A stretch of 64,000 nucleotides of DNA from Cellulomonas phragmiteti (GCF_016862775.1 NZ_BONP01000005.1:124001-188000), one strand, 5' to 3'; shown: positions 18,550 through 27,154, counted from the first letter of the stretch. The notes: generated from the letters alone by a model not told the origin. Made by a program: numbers and translations.

Positions 18550-19506
18550 ATGGAGCACCGCCGTCTGGGCCGCACGGGTCTGCGCGTCTCGTCGCTCGGT
18601 CTGGGCACCATGACGTGGAGCCGGGACACCGACGACCACGAGGCCGCCGACCAGCTGCGTGACTTCGTCGAGGCCGGTGGCACGCTGGTCGACACGTCGG
18701 CCGCGTACGCCGACGGTGGTGCCGAGGCGCTGCTGGGCAGCATGCTCGGCGACGTCGTGGACCGCGAGGACGTCGTGGTGTGCACCAAGGCCGGGGTGCG
18801 TCGCACGCCCGGCGGGGGTGTCGTCGACGCGTCGCGCGGGGCGCTGCTCGACAGCCTCGACGGGTCGTTGCGCCGGCTGCGCACCGACCACGTCGACCTG
18901 TGGCTCGCGACGCCCGACCCGCGCACCCCGCTGGAGGAGACGGTCACGGCGCTGCGGCACGCGGTGCGGGCGGGCAAGGCCCGCTACGTCGGCCTGTCGA
19001 ACCACGCCGGGTGGCAGGTCGCGCGCGCGGCCACGCTGCTGGAGCCCGATCCCGGTCTCGCCGCGGTCGAGGCGGAGTACTCGCTCCTGCAGCGCGGCGT
19101 CGAGCGTGAGGTGCTGCCCGCGTGCACGTCGCTGGGCGCCGGGCTGCTCGCGTGGTCGCCGCTGGGTCGCGGCGTGCTGACGGGCAAGTACCGCCGCACG
19201 ATCCCCTCGGACTCGCGGGCGGCGTCGGCCCACCTGGCCGGGTTCGTGCAGCCGTACCTCACGGCCGACGCCGCGGGCGTGGTCGACGCGGTCGTCACCG
19301 CCGCCGCGGGCCTGGACCGCACGCCGCTGGAGGTGGCGCTCGCCTGGGTGACCTCCCGGCCGGGCGTGGCGAGCGCCGTGGTCGGTGCCCGCACCGCGGC
19401 GCAGCTGCGCGGCGCCCTGGCGGTCGAGGACCTCCGCCTGCCGCCGGAGATCGTCGTGGTGCTGGACGAGATCACCGCGCCGCAGGCCGGGTACCCCGAG
19501 CGCTGA
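18550..19506 (+). CDS. Aldo/keto reductase lacking the usual catalytic His
   Basis: A 318-residue TIM-barrel oxidoreductase expected to use NADPH. D48, Y53 (VDTSAAY) and K80 (CTKAG) of the catalytic tetrad are present, as are GLSNHAGWQ and the C-terminal cofactor segment VVGARTAAQLRGAL. The segment that normally reads VDLxxxHxxD reads VDLWLATPD: it is one residue shorter and has no His. Either the enzyme works with a reduced tetrad or its activity has changed. The ATG at 18550 lies eight bases after TAGGGT, a leaderless arrangement, and it diverges from uppP. The substrate is unknown. Confidence 0.88.
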   Translation: MEHRRLGRTGLRVSSLGLGTMTWSRDTDDHEAADQLRDFVEAGGTLVDTSAAYADGGAEALLGSMLGDVVDREDVVVCTKAGVRRTPGGGVVDASRGALLDSLDGSLRRLRTDHVDLWLATPDPRTPLEETVTALRHAVRAGKARYVGLSNHAGWQVARAATLLEPDPGLAAVEAEYSLLQRGVEREVLPACTSLGAGLLAWSPLGRGVLTGKYRRTIPSDSRAASAHLAGFVQPYLTADAAGVVDAVVTAAAGLDRTPLEVALAWVTSRPGVASAVVGARTAAQLRGALAVEDLRLPPEIVVVLDEITAPQAGYPER

Positions 19507-19550
19507 GCCTCCGGGGCGGGCCGTCCGGCGCCCGCGCGACGGTCGCGCCG

Positions 19551-19838
19551 TCAGGCGTCGTCGTCCTCGATCTCGCCCTCGTCGTCCTCGTCGTCGAGGT
19601 CGTCCTCGTCGAGGTCCTCGTCGTCCTCGTCGTCGTCCTCCTCCGCGAGGTAGAACGGCGTGGCCTCGCCGTGGGCGGTGCCGAGGGCGTCGTCGTAGAC
19701 CTCGAAGGCGTCCGCGAGCACGTCGTACGCGTCGTCCACGGCGGGGTCGTCGTCGTCGTCCTTCGAGACGACGGCGGCGTAGTGCGCCTCGAGGGCGGCC
19801 ACCAGACGGTCGAGGGCGGCGCGCGGGTCCACGGTCAT
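19551..19838 (-). CDS. Small protein with extreme acidic tail
   Basis: A 95-residue protein of unknown function. Residues 1-60 look like a helical domain (ALDRLVAALEAHYAAVV, then VDDAYDVLADAFEVYDDAL). From about residue 66 to the end nearly every residue is Asp or Glu. The ATG at 19838 follows TACGGT by seven bases, and codon use fits its neighbours, so I take it as a real gene. Acidic-tailed small proteins of this kind occur in related actinobacteria without an assigned role; binding of basic proteins or metal ions is only speculation. Confidence 0.7.
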   Translation of the reverse strand: MTVDPRAALDRLVAALEAHYAAVVSKDDDDDPAVDDAYDVLADAFEVYDDALGTAHGEATPFYLAEEDDDEDDEDLDEDDLDDEDDEGEIEDDDA

Positions 19839-19941
19839 GCGATGAACCGTAGCGCCGCGCGGGGCACAATGGCACCGCAGCGGCGCCGACGGGCGCTCCT
19901 GGCGCGACGTCGGGACCCGGACCGACGGGACGAGGTGGGCG

Positions 19942-20190
19942 ATGGCGGACGGCACGGTGCGTGAGCGACGCAGCGAGTGGGACTCGAACGGCGGGCAGTG
20001 GGAGTACCGGATGCTGCGCATCCCGCCCACGACGTCGGGCGGTGACGCCCGCCGCATGCTGACCGACGAGGCGGAGTACGGGCGCTGGGAGCTCGCGCGG
20101 CTGCGGCTGTACGCCGGCGGCGAGCGCCGCGTGTGGCTGCGACGCAAGATCATCCGCGTCAGGTCCACCCTCGCCGACACCGTGGGCTGA
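19942..20190 (+). CDS. DUF5703-family small protein
   Basis: An 82-residue cytoplasmic protein. The segment WEYRMLRIPP, then ARRMLTDEAEYGRWELARLRLY and RRVWLRRKI, matches the conserved core of the actinobacterial DUF5703 family. Function is unknown. In many actinobacteria the gene lies next to an M20 peptidase gene, and here the M20 gene converges on it with only 16 bp between the stops. A GAGG stretch lies just upstream of the ATG. Confidence 0.8.
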   Translation: MADGTVRERRSEWDSNGGQWEYRMLRIPPTTSGGDARRMLTDEAEYGRWELARLRLYAGGERRVWLRRKIIRVRSTLADTVG

Positions 20191-20206
20191 CGGGGCCCGC
20201 CGCTGG

Positions 20207-21526
20207 TCAGCAGGTGGTCAGCAGCCGGTCCAGCACGCGGGTCCCGAAGCGCAGCGCGTCGACGGGCACGCGCTCGTCGACGCCGTGGAACATGCCGGCG
20301 AAGTCCAGGTCGGCGGGCAGCCGCAGCGGGGCGAACCCGTACCCCGTGATGCCCAGCCGCGACAGCGACTTGTTGTCGGTGCCGCCGGAGAGCATGTAGG
20401 GCAGGACGTGGGCCCCGGGGTCCTCCGCGACGACCGCGGCGACCATGGCGTCGACGAGGGCGCCGGCGAACGGCACCTCCAGGCCCGTGTCCCGCACGAG
20501 GTCCTCGACGCGCACGTGCGGTCCGACGAGCTCGGCGACCGTCGCGTCGAACTCGGCCGACGCGCCGGGCAGGAACCGCCCGTCGACGGCGGCGGTCGCC
20601 ACACCGGGGATGACGTTCTCCTTGTACCCGGCCGCGAGCCGGGTCGGGTTGGTCGAGTGCCGCAGGGTCGCCCCGACGAACCGGGACGCCGGTCCGAGCG
20701 CGTCGACCAGGGCGTCGACGGTGCCGGGGTCCTCGGGGTCGAACGGCAGGCCCGTGAGGTCCGCGACGCCGGTGAGCAGCGCGTGCACCGTCGGCGTGAG
20801 CTGCAGGGGCCACGCGTGCGCCCCGACGCGGGCGACCGCGGCGGCCAGGTGCGTCACGGCGTTGTCGGTGCTGACCTGGCTGCCGTGCCCCGCGCGACCC
20901 TCGGCCACGAGCCGCAGCCACGCCAGGCCCTTCTCGGCCGTCTGGAGCAGGTAGACCCGCTGCCCGGCGACGTCGACCGAGAACCCGCCGACCTCGCTGA
21001 TCGCCTCGGTCGCGCCCGCGAACAGCTCGGGTCGGTGCTCGACGGCCCAGTGCGCACCGAGCCGCCCGCCGGCCTCCTCGTCGGCGAACATGGCCAGCAC
21101 GACGTCACGGGCGGGGCGGCGGCCCTCGCGGACCATCTGCCGCACGACCGCGAGCACCATCGCGTCCATGTCCTTCATGTCGACGGCACCGCGGCCCCAG
21201 ACCAGGCCGTCGCGCAGCTCGGCGGCGAACGGGTCGACGGACCAGTCGGGTGCGTGCGCGGGCACGACGTCGAGGTGCCCGTGCACGACGAGGGCCGGGC
21301 GCGCGGGGTCCTCGCCCTCCAGGCGGACGACGACGTTGGCCCGGCCCGGTGCGCTCTCGAACAGCTCGGGCTCCAGGCCGACGTCCTGCAGGAGGCCGAC
21401 GACGTACTCGGCCGCCTGGCGCTCCCCCGGTCCCGTGCCGTCGCCGGGGTTGGTCGTGTCGATGCGGATGAGGTCGCGGCACAGGTCGACGACCTCGTCC
21501 TGCGCCGTGACCGGCGCCGCCGTCAC
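20207..21526 (-). CDS. M20-family metallopeptidase/amidohydrolase
   Basis: A 439-residue zinc hydrolase of the M20 family, which cleaves dipeptides or N-acyl amino acids. VVHGHLDVVPAH gives the first metal ligand with the catalytic Asp, WGRGAVDMKDMDA the bridging Asp, and FADEEAGGRLGAHW the Glu pair (general base and ligand). SGGTDNKSLSRLG near the C-terminus supplies the late conserved region. A lid/dimerisation domain is inserted in the middle. The GTG start at 21526 overlaps the stop of the upstream M3 peptidase gene in a GTGA arrangement, so the two peptidases are probably coupled in translation. Confidence 0.92.
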   Translation of the reverse strand: MTAAPVTAQDEVVDLCRDLIRIDTTNPGDGTGPGERQAAEYVVGLLQDVGLEPELFESAPGRANVVVRLEGEDPARPALVVHGHLDVVPAHAPDWSVDPFAAELRDGLVWGRGAVDMKDMDAMVLAVVRQMVREGRRPARDVVLAMFADEEAGGRLGAHWAVEHRPELFAGATEAISEVGGFSVDVAGQRVYLLQTAEKGLAWLRLVAEGRAGHGSQVSTDNAVTHLAAAVARVGAHAWPLQLTPTVHALLTGVADLTGLPFDPEDPGTVDALVDALGPASRFVGATLRHSTNPTRLAAGYKENVIPGVATAAVDGRFLPGASAEFDATVAELVGPHVRVEDLVRDTGLEVPFAGALVDAMVAAVVAEDPGAHVLPYMLSGGTDNKSLSRLGITGYGFAPLRLPADLDFAGMFHGVDERVPVDALRFGTRVLDRLLTTC

Positions 21527-23610
21527 CGGGCGGCCCGGAGCAGGCCCCGGCGTGCCAGCAGCGGCTCGATGCGCGGGTCGCGGCCGCGCAGGTCGCGGAA
21601 CGCCTGCAGCGGGTCGATGGAGCCGCCGCGTCCGAGCAGCCGGGCGCGGAACGCGTCACCGTTCTCGCGGCGCAGGCCCCCGTTCTCGGCGAACCACTCG
21701 ACGGTGTCGGCGTCGAGCACCTCGGACCAGATGTACGCGTAGTAGCCGGCCGAGTAGCCGGAGCCGAAGATGTGGTTGAAGTACGTCGTGCGGTACCGCG
21801 GCGGGACGGTGCGCAGGTCGACGCCGGCGTCGCGCAGCGCGCGGGCCTCGAACGCCTCGACCTCCTCGACGTCCGTCGGGACGTCCTGCGGCGCCAGCCG
21901 GTACCAGGCCTGGTCGAGCAGCGCGGCGGCGAGGTACTCCGTGGTGGCGAACCCCTCACCGTCCTGCCGGGCCGCGAGCAGGGTCTCGACCCAGGCGGTC
22001 GGCATGGGCTCACCGGTCTCGTGGTGCACCGCGAAGGACCGCAGCACCTCGGGGTGCCACGCCCACATCTCGTTGACCTGCGAGGGGAACTCGACGAAGT
22101 CGCGCGGCACGCTCGTGCCGGACTGCGACGGGTACCGCACGGCCGACAGCAGCCCGTGCAGCGCGTGCCCGAACTCGTGGAACAGGGTGATGACCTCGTC
22201 CCAGGTCAGCAGCGTCGGCTGGCCGGCAGGCGGGCGGGGCACGTTGAGGTTGTTGACGACGACGGGCGCCTCGCCCAGCAGCGTCGACTGGTCCACCAGC
22301 GAGTTCATCCACGCGCCCCCGCGCTTGGCGGGCCGGGTCCACCAGTCGCCGAGGAACAGCCCGATCCCCGTGCCGTCGGCGTCGAACACCTCGAAGACGC
22401 GGACGTCGGGGTGGTAGCCCACGAGGTCGTGCCGCTCGGCGAACGTCAGGCCGTAGAGCAGGTGCGCGGCGTGGAACACGCCGTCCGCGAGCACCCGCTC
22501 GAGCTCGAGGTACGGCCGCAGCTGCGCCTCGTCCAGGGCCCGTCGCTCCTGGCGCACGCGACCGGCGTAGAAGGACCAGTCCCACGGCTCGAGCGACGCC
22601 CCGGGGTGGTCGGCCTGCAGCGCACGCTCCAGGTCGGCGGCCTCCTCGCGGGCGTTCGCGACGGCTGCCGGCGCCAGGCGCGCGAGCATCGCCTCGACGG
22701 CCTGCGCCGACCCGGCGGTGGCGTCGGCCGCGACGTACGCGGCGTGGTGCTCGAAGCCGAGCAGCCGCGCCCGCTCCGCGCGCAGCCGCACGAGGTCCAG
22801 GAGCGTGCGCCGGGTGTCGTGCTCGCCGCCCGCGCCACGCGTCAGCGAAGCGGTCAGGACCCGCTCGCGCAGGCCGCGGTCCCGCAGCAGCGACAGCACC
22901 GACTGCTGGGTGGGCAGCTGCAGCTCGATCAGCCACGCCCCCTCGTGACCCCGGGCGGTCGCGGCCTGCGCCGCGGCGGCGCGGGCGTCGTCCGGGAGCC
23001 CGTCGAGCTCGGCCTCGTCGGTGACCAGCACCGCGGCCGCGTTGGCGCCGGCCAGCAGGAGGCGACCGAAGGCCGCGTCGAGCGAGGTGATCTCGGTGTT
23101 GATCGCCCGCAGCCGCTCCTGGTCGGCGTCGGACAGGCCCACGCCGGCGCGCGCGAAGCGGGTGCGCGTGCGGTGCAGGAGCCAGGCGGTGTCGGGAGCG
23201 AGCTCGGTGCCGTCGGCCTCGAGCCGTGCCGCCAGCGCCTCGACCCGCGCGTGCAGCCGGCCGTCGAGCCAGATCGCGTCGGAGTGCGCCGCCAGCAGCG
23301 GGGCGACGGCCTCCTCGACGGCCTGCAGGCCCGGCGTGGACTCCGCCCCCGACTGCACGTAGAAGGCGGAGGCCACCCGGTGCAGGAGGCGGCCGGAGCG
23401 CTCCAGCGCCTCGAGCGTGTTCTCGACCGTCGGCTCGGCCGGGTCGCTCGCGATCGCGTCGACCTCCGCGCGCTGCTCCGCCATCCCGGCCCGTAGCGCA
23501 GGCAGGTAGTGCTCCTCGCGCAGCTCCCGGAAGTCGGGCAGCCCGTAGGGCAGGTCGGACGCACGGGCGAACGGGTGGGCAGCGTCGAGCGGCAGCGCCT
23601 CGGAGGTCAT
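21523..23610 (-). CDS. M3-family oligopeptidase (Dcp/OpdA-like)
   Basis: A 695-residue cytoplasmic zinc peptidase of the thimet oligopeptidase family, which trims short peptides. The zinc site is TLFHEFGHALHGLL, with the third ligand in the downstream VEFPSQVNEMWAW segment. The N-terminal part is the long helical domain of this family and the C-terminal GSGYSAGYYAYIWSEVLDAD is also characteristic. No signal peptide is present. The ATG at 23610 is used; another ATG three codons upstream (23619) is possible. It is coupled to the M20 gene downstream, so the pair could finish degradation of peptides released by the proteasome or Clp, which is inference. Confidence 0.92.
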   Translation of the reverse strand: MTSEALPLDAAHPFARASDLPYGLPDFRELREEHYLPALRAGMAEQRAEVDAIASDPAEPTVENTLEALERSGRLLHRVASAFYVQSGAESTPGLQAVEEAVAPLLAAHSDAIWLDGRLHARVEALAARLEADGTELAPDTAWLLHRTRTRFARAGVGLSDADQERLRAINTEITSLDAAFGRLLLAGANAAAVLVTDEAELDGLPDDARAAAAQAATARGHEGAWLIELQLPTQQSVLSLLRDRGLRERVLTASLTRGAGGEHDTRRTLLDLVRLRAERARLLGFEHHAAYVAADATAGSAQAVEAMLARLAPAAVANAREEAADLERALQADHPGASLEPWDWSFYAGRVRQERRALDEAQLRPYLELERVLADGVFHAAHLLYGLTFAERHDLVGYHPDVRVFEVFDADGTGIGLFLGDWWTRPAKRGGAWMNSLVDQSTLLGEAPVVVNNLNVPRPPAGQPTLLTWDEVITLFHEFGHALHGLLSAVRYPSQSGTSVPRDFVEFPSQVNEMWAWHPEVLRSFAVHHETGEPMPTAWVETLLAARQDGEGFATTEYLAAALLDQAWYRLAPQDVPTDVEEVEAFEARALRDAGVDLRTVPPRYRTTYFNHIFGSGYSAGYYAYIWSEVLDADTVEWFAENGGLRRENGDAFRARLLGRGGSIDPLQAFRDLRGRDPRIEPLLARRGLLRAAR

Positions 23611-23636
23611 GGGACCCATCGTCACAGACTCCGGCG

Positions 23637-24773
23637 TCAGCCGCGGACCGCGGCGCCCGAGCCGGTCAGGGCGTCGTGCACGGGCGTCCACGCGTAGCCG
23701 TGCGCCTCGCCGACGCCGGCGTTCAGCAGCCGCCCCGCATGCGTCGTCACGCCGCCCGCGAGCGCCGGGTCGGCTGCCGCCGCGGCACGCCAGCCCCGGC
23801 CCGCGAGCGCCGCGAGGTACGGCAGCGTCACGTTGGTCAGGGCCCTCGTCGAGGTGACCGGGACGGCGCCGGGCATGTTGGCGACGCAGTACATCACCGA
23901 CCCGTGGACGAGGAACGTCGGGTCGTCGTGCGTGGTGGCGCGCGTTGCCTCGAAGCACCCTCCCTGGTCGACCGCCACGTCGACCAGCACCGAACCCGGC
24001 CGCATCCGCGCGACGAGCTCGTTGCTCACCAGGCGCGGGGCACGGGCCCCCGGCAGCAGGACGGCGCCGATCACGAGGTCCGCGTCGAGCAGCTCGCGCT
24101 CGATCGCCCAGGTCGACGACGCGAGGGTGCGCACGCGACCGCCGAAGAGCTCGTCGAGCTCGCGCAGCCGCGGGACGGACAGGTCCAGCACCGTGACGTC
24201 GGCGCGCATGCCCACGGCGATCTGCGCCGCGTGCGTGCCGACGACTCCGCCGCCCAGGACGACGACCTTGGCGCCGTCGACGCCCGGGACGCCGCCGAGG
24301 AGCACGCCGCGGCCACCTTCGTTGCGCATGAGGTGGTAGGCGCCGACCTGCGTCGCGAGGCGGCCGGCGACCTCGCTCATCGGGGCGAGCAGGGGCAGGG
24401 ACCCGTCGGGCAGCTGCACGGTCTCGTAGGCGATGGCGGTGGTGCCGGCGGCCAGCAGCGCGTCCGTGGCCGCGCGGTCGGCGGCCAGGTGCAGGTAGGT
24501 GAACAGCGTGAGGTCGTCCCGCAGGTAGCCGTACTCGCCGGCGACGGGCTCCTTGACCTTGCACACGAGCTCGGCGGACCAGGCGTCGGCGGCGGTGGGG
24601 ACCACGACCGCGCCGGCGGCCCGGTAGTCGTCGTCGTCGATCGCGGACCCCGCACCCGCGTCCGTCTCGACGAGCACCTCGTGCCCTGCGGCGACGAGGT
24701 GCTGCACCCCGGCCGGGGTGAGGGCGACGCGGTACTCGCGGTTCTTGGTCTCGCGCGGGATGCCGACCTGCAT
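23637..24773 (-). CDS. ald: Alanine dehydrogenase
   Basis: Ald interconverts L-alanine and pyruvate plus ammonia with NAD. The start MQVGIPRETKNREYRVALTP is typical; CKVKEP carries the substrate-binding Lys and FTYLHLAAD the catalytic His. The nucleotide fold has VVVLGGGVVGTHAAQIAVGM, and VDVAVDQGGC contains the catalytic Asp. Length is 378 residues, slightly over the family's usual 371. The ATG has an AAGGAG ribosome site eight bases upstream. It diverges from an Lrp-type regulator across 121 bp, the same layout as ald and aldR in other actinobacteria. Confidence 0.95.
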   Translation of the reverse strand: MQVGIPRETKNREYRVALTPAGVQHLVAAGHEVLVETDAGAGSAIDDDDYRAAGAVVVPTAADAWSAELVCKVKEPVAGEYGYLRDDLTLFTYLHLAADRAATDALLAAGTTAIAYETVQLPDGSLPLLAPMSEVAGRLATQVGAYHLMRNEGGRGVLLGGVPGVDGAKVVVLGGGVVGTHAAQIAVGMRADVTVLDLSVPRLRELDELFGGRVRTLASSTWAIERELLDADLVIGAVLLPGARAPRLVSNELVARMRPGSVLVDVAVDQGGCFEATRATTHDDPTFLVHGSVMYCVANMPGAVPVTSTRALTNVTLPYLAALAGRGWRAAAAADPALAGGVTTHAGRLLNAGVGEAHGYAWTPVHDALTGSGAAVRG

Positions 24774-24894
24774 GGCGGGAGCTCCTTGTCCGGGACGGGA
24801 GGGGGCGGGCCGCGAGCGCGGTCCTGCCCCTCGAGTGTGAAGTTCGTGTGTTGCGGCCGCATGACGACGGGATGCTGTTCGGTATCGTCGCCAC
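24774..24894. promoter_or_regulatory. ald/lrp divergent control region with 10-bp palindrome
   Basis: The region contains a perfect palindrome TGCGGCCGCA at 24852-24861, roughly midway, and a TATCGT -10 hexamer (24883-24888) six bases before the regulator ATG. The palindrome is a candidate site for the Lrp-type regulator, but Lrp sites are degenerate and this one could be chance in such GC-rich DNA. Confidence 0.35.
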
Positions 24895-25410
24895 ATGTCA
24901 GTGGATCGTTCGCCCGACACGGGGTCGTCGCGCAGTGGCAGCCGAACCGCGTTCGGCGCTCTGGACGACCTCGACCGCAGGTTGCTGCGCGAGCTGGAGC
25001 GCGACGGGCGGATCTCGAACAAGGACCTCGCCGCGCGGGTCGGGGTGGCGCCCTCGACGTGCCACACCCGCGTGGCGGCGCTGCGCGCGAGCGGCGTGCT
25101 GCGGGGCTTCCACGCCGTCGTCGACCCCGAGGCCGTCGGGAGGGGCCTGCAGGCGATCATCGCGGTCCGGCTGCAGGCCGGGGCCCGACGCCAGCTGGGC
25201 GCCTTCGCACGTGCGCTCGCTGCTCGCCCGGAGGTGCGCGACGTGTACCTGCTGGGCGGCTCGGACGACGTCCTGGTCCACGTCGCGGTGCACGACTCGC
25301 GTGCCCTGCGGGCGTTCGTCGTGGAGCACCTGAGCACCCGTCACGAGGTCGCGCACACGCAGACCAGCCTGGTCTTCGAGCACCTGCACGTGCCGACGAC
25401 GGCCGGGTGA
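24895..25410 (+). CDS. Lrp/AsnC-family regulator (AldR-like)
   Basis: A 171-residue feast/famine regulator. Residues 22-80 form the AsnC-type winged helix (LDDLDRRLLRELERDGRISN, then LAARVGVAPSTCHTRVAALR), and the C-terminal half is the ligand-binding RAM domain with VYLLGGSDDVLVHVAVHD. It is divergent from ald, so it probably controls ald in response to alanine or another amino acid; that is inferred from position and family. The ATG lies six bases after TATCGT (leaderless). Its stop overlaps the start of the next gene by four bases (GTGA). Confidence 0.9.
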   Translation: MSVDRSPDTGSSRSGSRTAFGALDDLDRRLLRELERDGRISNKDLAARVGVAPSTCHTRVAALRASGVLRGFHAVVDPEAVGRGLQAIIAVRLQAGARRQLGAFARALAARPEVRDVYLLGGSDDVLVHVAVHDSRALRAFVVEHLSTRHEVAHTQTSLVFEHLHVPTTAG

Positions 25411-26192
25411 GCCGGATGCGGGTCGCCGTCCACCGCAAGGCGCGCGCCGGGGCGCCGCCGGGGTTCTTCGCCTGCGAGGCCGCGGGCCTGCGCTGGCTCG
25501 CGGCGGCCGGCGGCGCGCCGGTCGTCGAGGTGCTCGCGGTGGGTGCCGACCACCTGGACCTCGTCCGCCTGACCGCGGTGCGTCCCGAGCGGGCCGCCGC
25601 GCGAGCGTTCGGTGCGGCGCTGGCGCGCACGCACGACGCAGGTGCGCCGGCGTTCGGCGCGCTCCCGCCCGGGTGGCAGGGCGACGGGTGGTTCGGGCCG
25701 CTCGACGACCCGCTGCCCCTGGACCGCGGCGACCACGCCGCGTGGGGTGCCTTCCTGGCCGAGTGCCGGATCGCGCCCGTCGCCCGCCGGCTGCGCGTCG
25801 CAGGGCTGACGACCCCCGCCGACGAGGCTGCGCTCGGGCGCCTCGCCTCCCAGCTGCACGACGGGCGCTGGGACGACGACGACCGCCCCGCACGGCTGCA
25901 CGGCGACCTGTGGCAGGGCAACGTCGTGTGGACGCCCGGCGGGGCGACGCTGATCGACCCCGCCGCGCACGGCGGTCACCGGGAGACCGACCTCGCGATG
26001 CTCGCGCTGTTCGGGCTGCCGCACCTGGACGACGTGCTCGACGCCTACCAGGAGCAGCACCCCCTGCACGAGGGCTGGCGCGACCGGGTCGGTCTGCACC
26101 AGCTGTACCCCGTCGCGGTGCACGCGCTGCTGTTCGGCGGTGGCTACGTCGCGCACCTGCGCCGGCTGCTGCACTGCCTCGTGTCGACCTGA
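25407..26192 (+). CDS. Fructosamine-kinase-family protein
   Basis: A 261-residue aminoglycoside-phosphotransferase-fold kinase. LHGDLWQGNVVW is the catalytic loop and LIDPAAHGGHRETDLAMLALFG the metal-binding loop; together these match the fructosamine kinase family, which phosphorylates glycated amines and so removes protein glycation. A full P-loop lysine region is present near the start (VAVHRKARAGAPPGFFACEA). The GTG at 25407 overlaps the lrp stop; an ATG three codons later (25416) is the alternative. Coupling to the alanine regulator may simply be co-transcription. Confidence 0.87.
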   Translation: MSRMRVAVHRKARAGAPPGFFACEAAGLRWLAAAGGAPVVEVLAVGADHLDLVRLTAVRPERAAARAFGAALARTHDAGAPAFGALPPGWQGDGWFGPLDDPLPLDRGDHAAWGAFLAECRIAPVARRLRVAGLTTPADEAALGRLASQLHDGRWDDDDRPARLHGDLWQGNVVWTPGGATLIDPAAHGGHRETDLAMLALFGLPHLDDVLDAYQEQHPLHEGWRDRVGLHQLYPVAVHALLFGGGYVAHLRRLLHCLVST

Positions 26193-26358
26193 CCGCCTCG
26201 TCGCGGGGGTGCGCGGTGGTCGTGTGTGGGTGTCGTGAGGGCTGCGACCGCGCCCGGTCGGCAGCCAGGTCCACGGGTTAACCTCACGCAGCCCTCCAGG
26301 TCGCGTCCGGTGCTGCCGACAACTCAGGGGCACCACCGTCGCCGAGGGAGGTCGAGCG

Positions 26359-27033
26359 ATCACCACGCCCATCGTGCTCGTGCACGGCACACGGACGTCG
26401 TCCGCGATCTGGCACGCGCAGGTCGCCGCGCTGCGCCACGGCGGCCACCCGACGTTCCCCATCGACCTGCCCGGCCACGGCGCGCGCAGCGACGAGCGGT
26501 TCACCCTCGAGGGTGCGCTCGCAGCGATCGACGACGCCGTGGCCGCGTGCCCCGCACCGCCGCTGCTGGTGGGCCTGTCGCTCGGTGGGTACGTCTCGCT
26601 CGCGTACGCGAGCCGGAACGAGGAGAGGCTGGCCGGTGTCGTGCTCGCCGGTTGCTCGACCGAGATCAAGGGCAAGCCGCTGCACCTGTACCGGCGGGCC
26701 TCGACCCGCGTGACGCGGTGGCTCGGCCTCGGGCAGGGGACCTGGCACGTGGTGGCCGACATGCTGCACGCGCTCGCCGGGTACTCCCCACTGCGCGACC
26801 TGCGGCGCCTCCTGCTGCCCGTGTGGGTGGTCAACGGGCAGCGCGACCCGCTGCGCCTCGACGAGCGGCGCTACCTGCGCGCGCTGCCGGGCGCACGCCT
26901 GACCGTCGTGCCACGGGCGGGGCACGACGTGAACTCGCACGCGCCCGCCGCGTTCAACCGCGTCCTGCTCGACGCGCTGAACGAGCTCGCCGTGCGCACC
27001 CCCGTGCACGGCGCCCGCCTCGTGCACGTCTGA
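26359..27033 (+). CDS. Alpha/beta hydrolase with apparent ATC start codon
   Basis: The product is a single-domain alpha/beta hydrolase of about 224 residues: LVHGTRTSS oxyanion region, GLSLGGYVSLAYA nucleophile elbow, NGQRDPLR acid region and RAGHDVNSH with the catalytic His. The substrate is unknown. The first conventional start in frame is GTG at 26374, but its spacing from the only ribosome site (GGAGG, 26346-26351 region) is about 22 bases. That site is seven bases from ATC at 26359, which would give MTTPIVLVHG, the normal N-terminus for this family. I therefore extend to the ATC; if it is not used, the CDS is 26374-27033. Confidence 0.8.
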   Translation: MTTPIVLVHGTRTSSAIWHAQVAALRHGGHPTFPIDLPGHGARSDERFTLEGALAAIDDAVAACPAPPLLVGLSLGGYVSLAYASRNEERLAGVVLAGCSTEIKGKPLHLYRRASTRVTRWLGLGQGTWHVVADMLHALAGYSPLRDLRRLLLPVWVVNGQRDPLRLDERRYLRALPGARLTVVPRAGHDVNSHAPAAFNRVLLDALNELAVRTPVHGARLVHV

Positions 27034-27047
27034 CGTCGCGCGCGTCC

Positions 27048-27111
27048 GACCCGGTGCACCCCTGACCCGGTGCACCCCTGACCCGGTGCACGCCTGACCC
27101 GGTGCACGCCT
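27048..27111. repeat. Four tandem copies of a 16-bp unit
   Basis: Four back-to-back 16-bp units begin GACCCGGTGCAC and end CCCT (copies 1 and 2, 27048-27079, identical) or GCCT (copies 3 and 4, 27080-27111, identical). A fifth copy decays after a few bases. Each unit carries the palindrome GGTGCACC or a one-base variant, and each joins the next through CTGAC, so TGA recurs every 16 bases. The unit resembles the end of the preceding gene (GTGCACGTCTGAC). It lies between convergent genes. Confidence 0.85.
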
Positions 27112-27154
27112 GACGCGGCGCCGCCGTGCGACCGGCGGGGCCCGGGCCGGGCGC

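Noticed and set aside
19534..19548. GCGCGAC-G-GTCGCGC as a bidirectional terminator
   Set aside because: The loop of one base cannot form a proper hairpin, and such short palindromes are frequent by chance at this GC content.
27048..27111. Possible CRISPR array
   Set aside because: The 16-bp units are directly adjacent with no unique spacers, and no cas genes are present. The RecB-like nuclease at 13616 is 13 kb away and of a stand-alone type.
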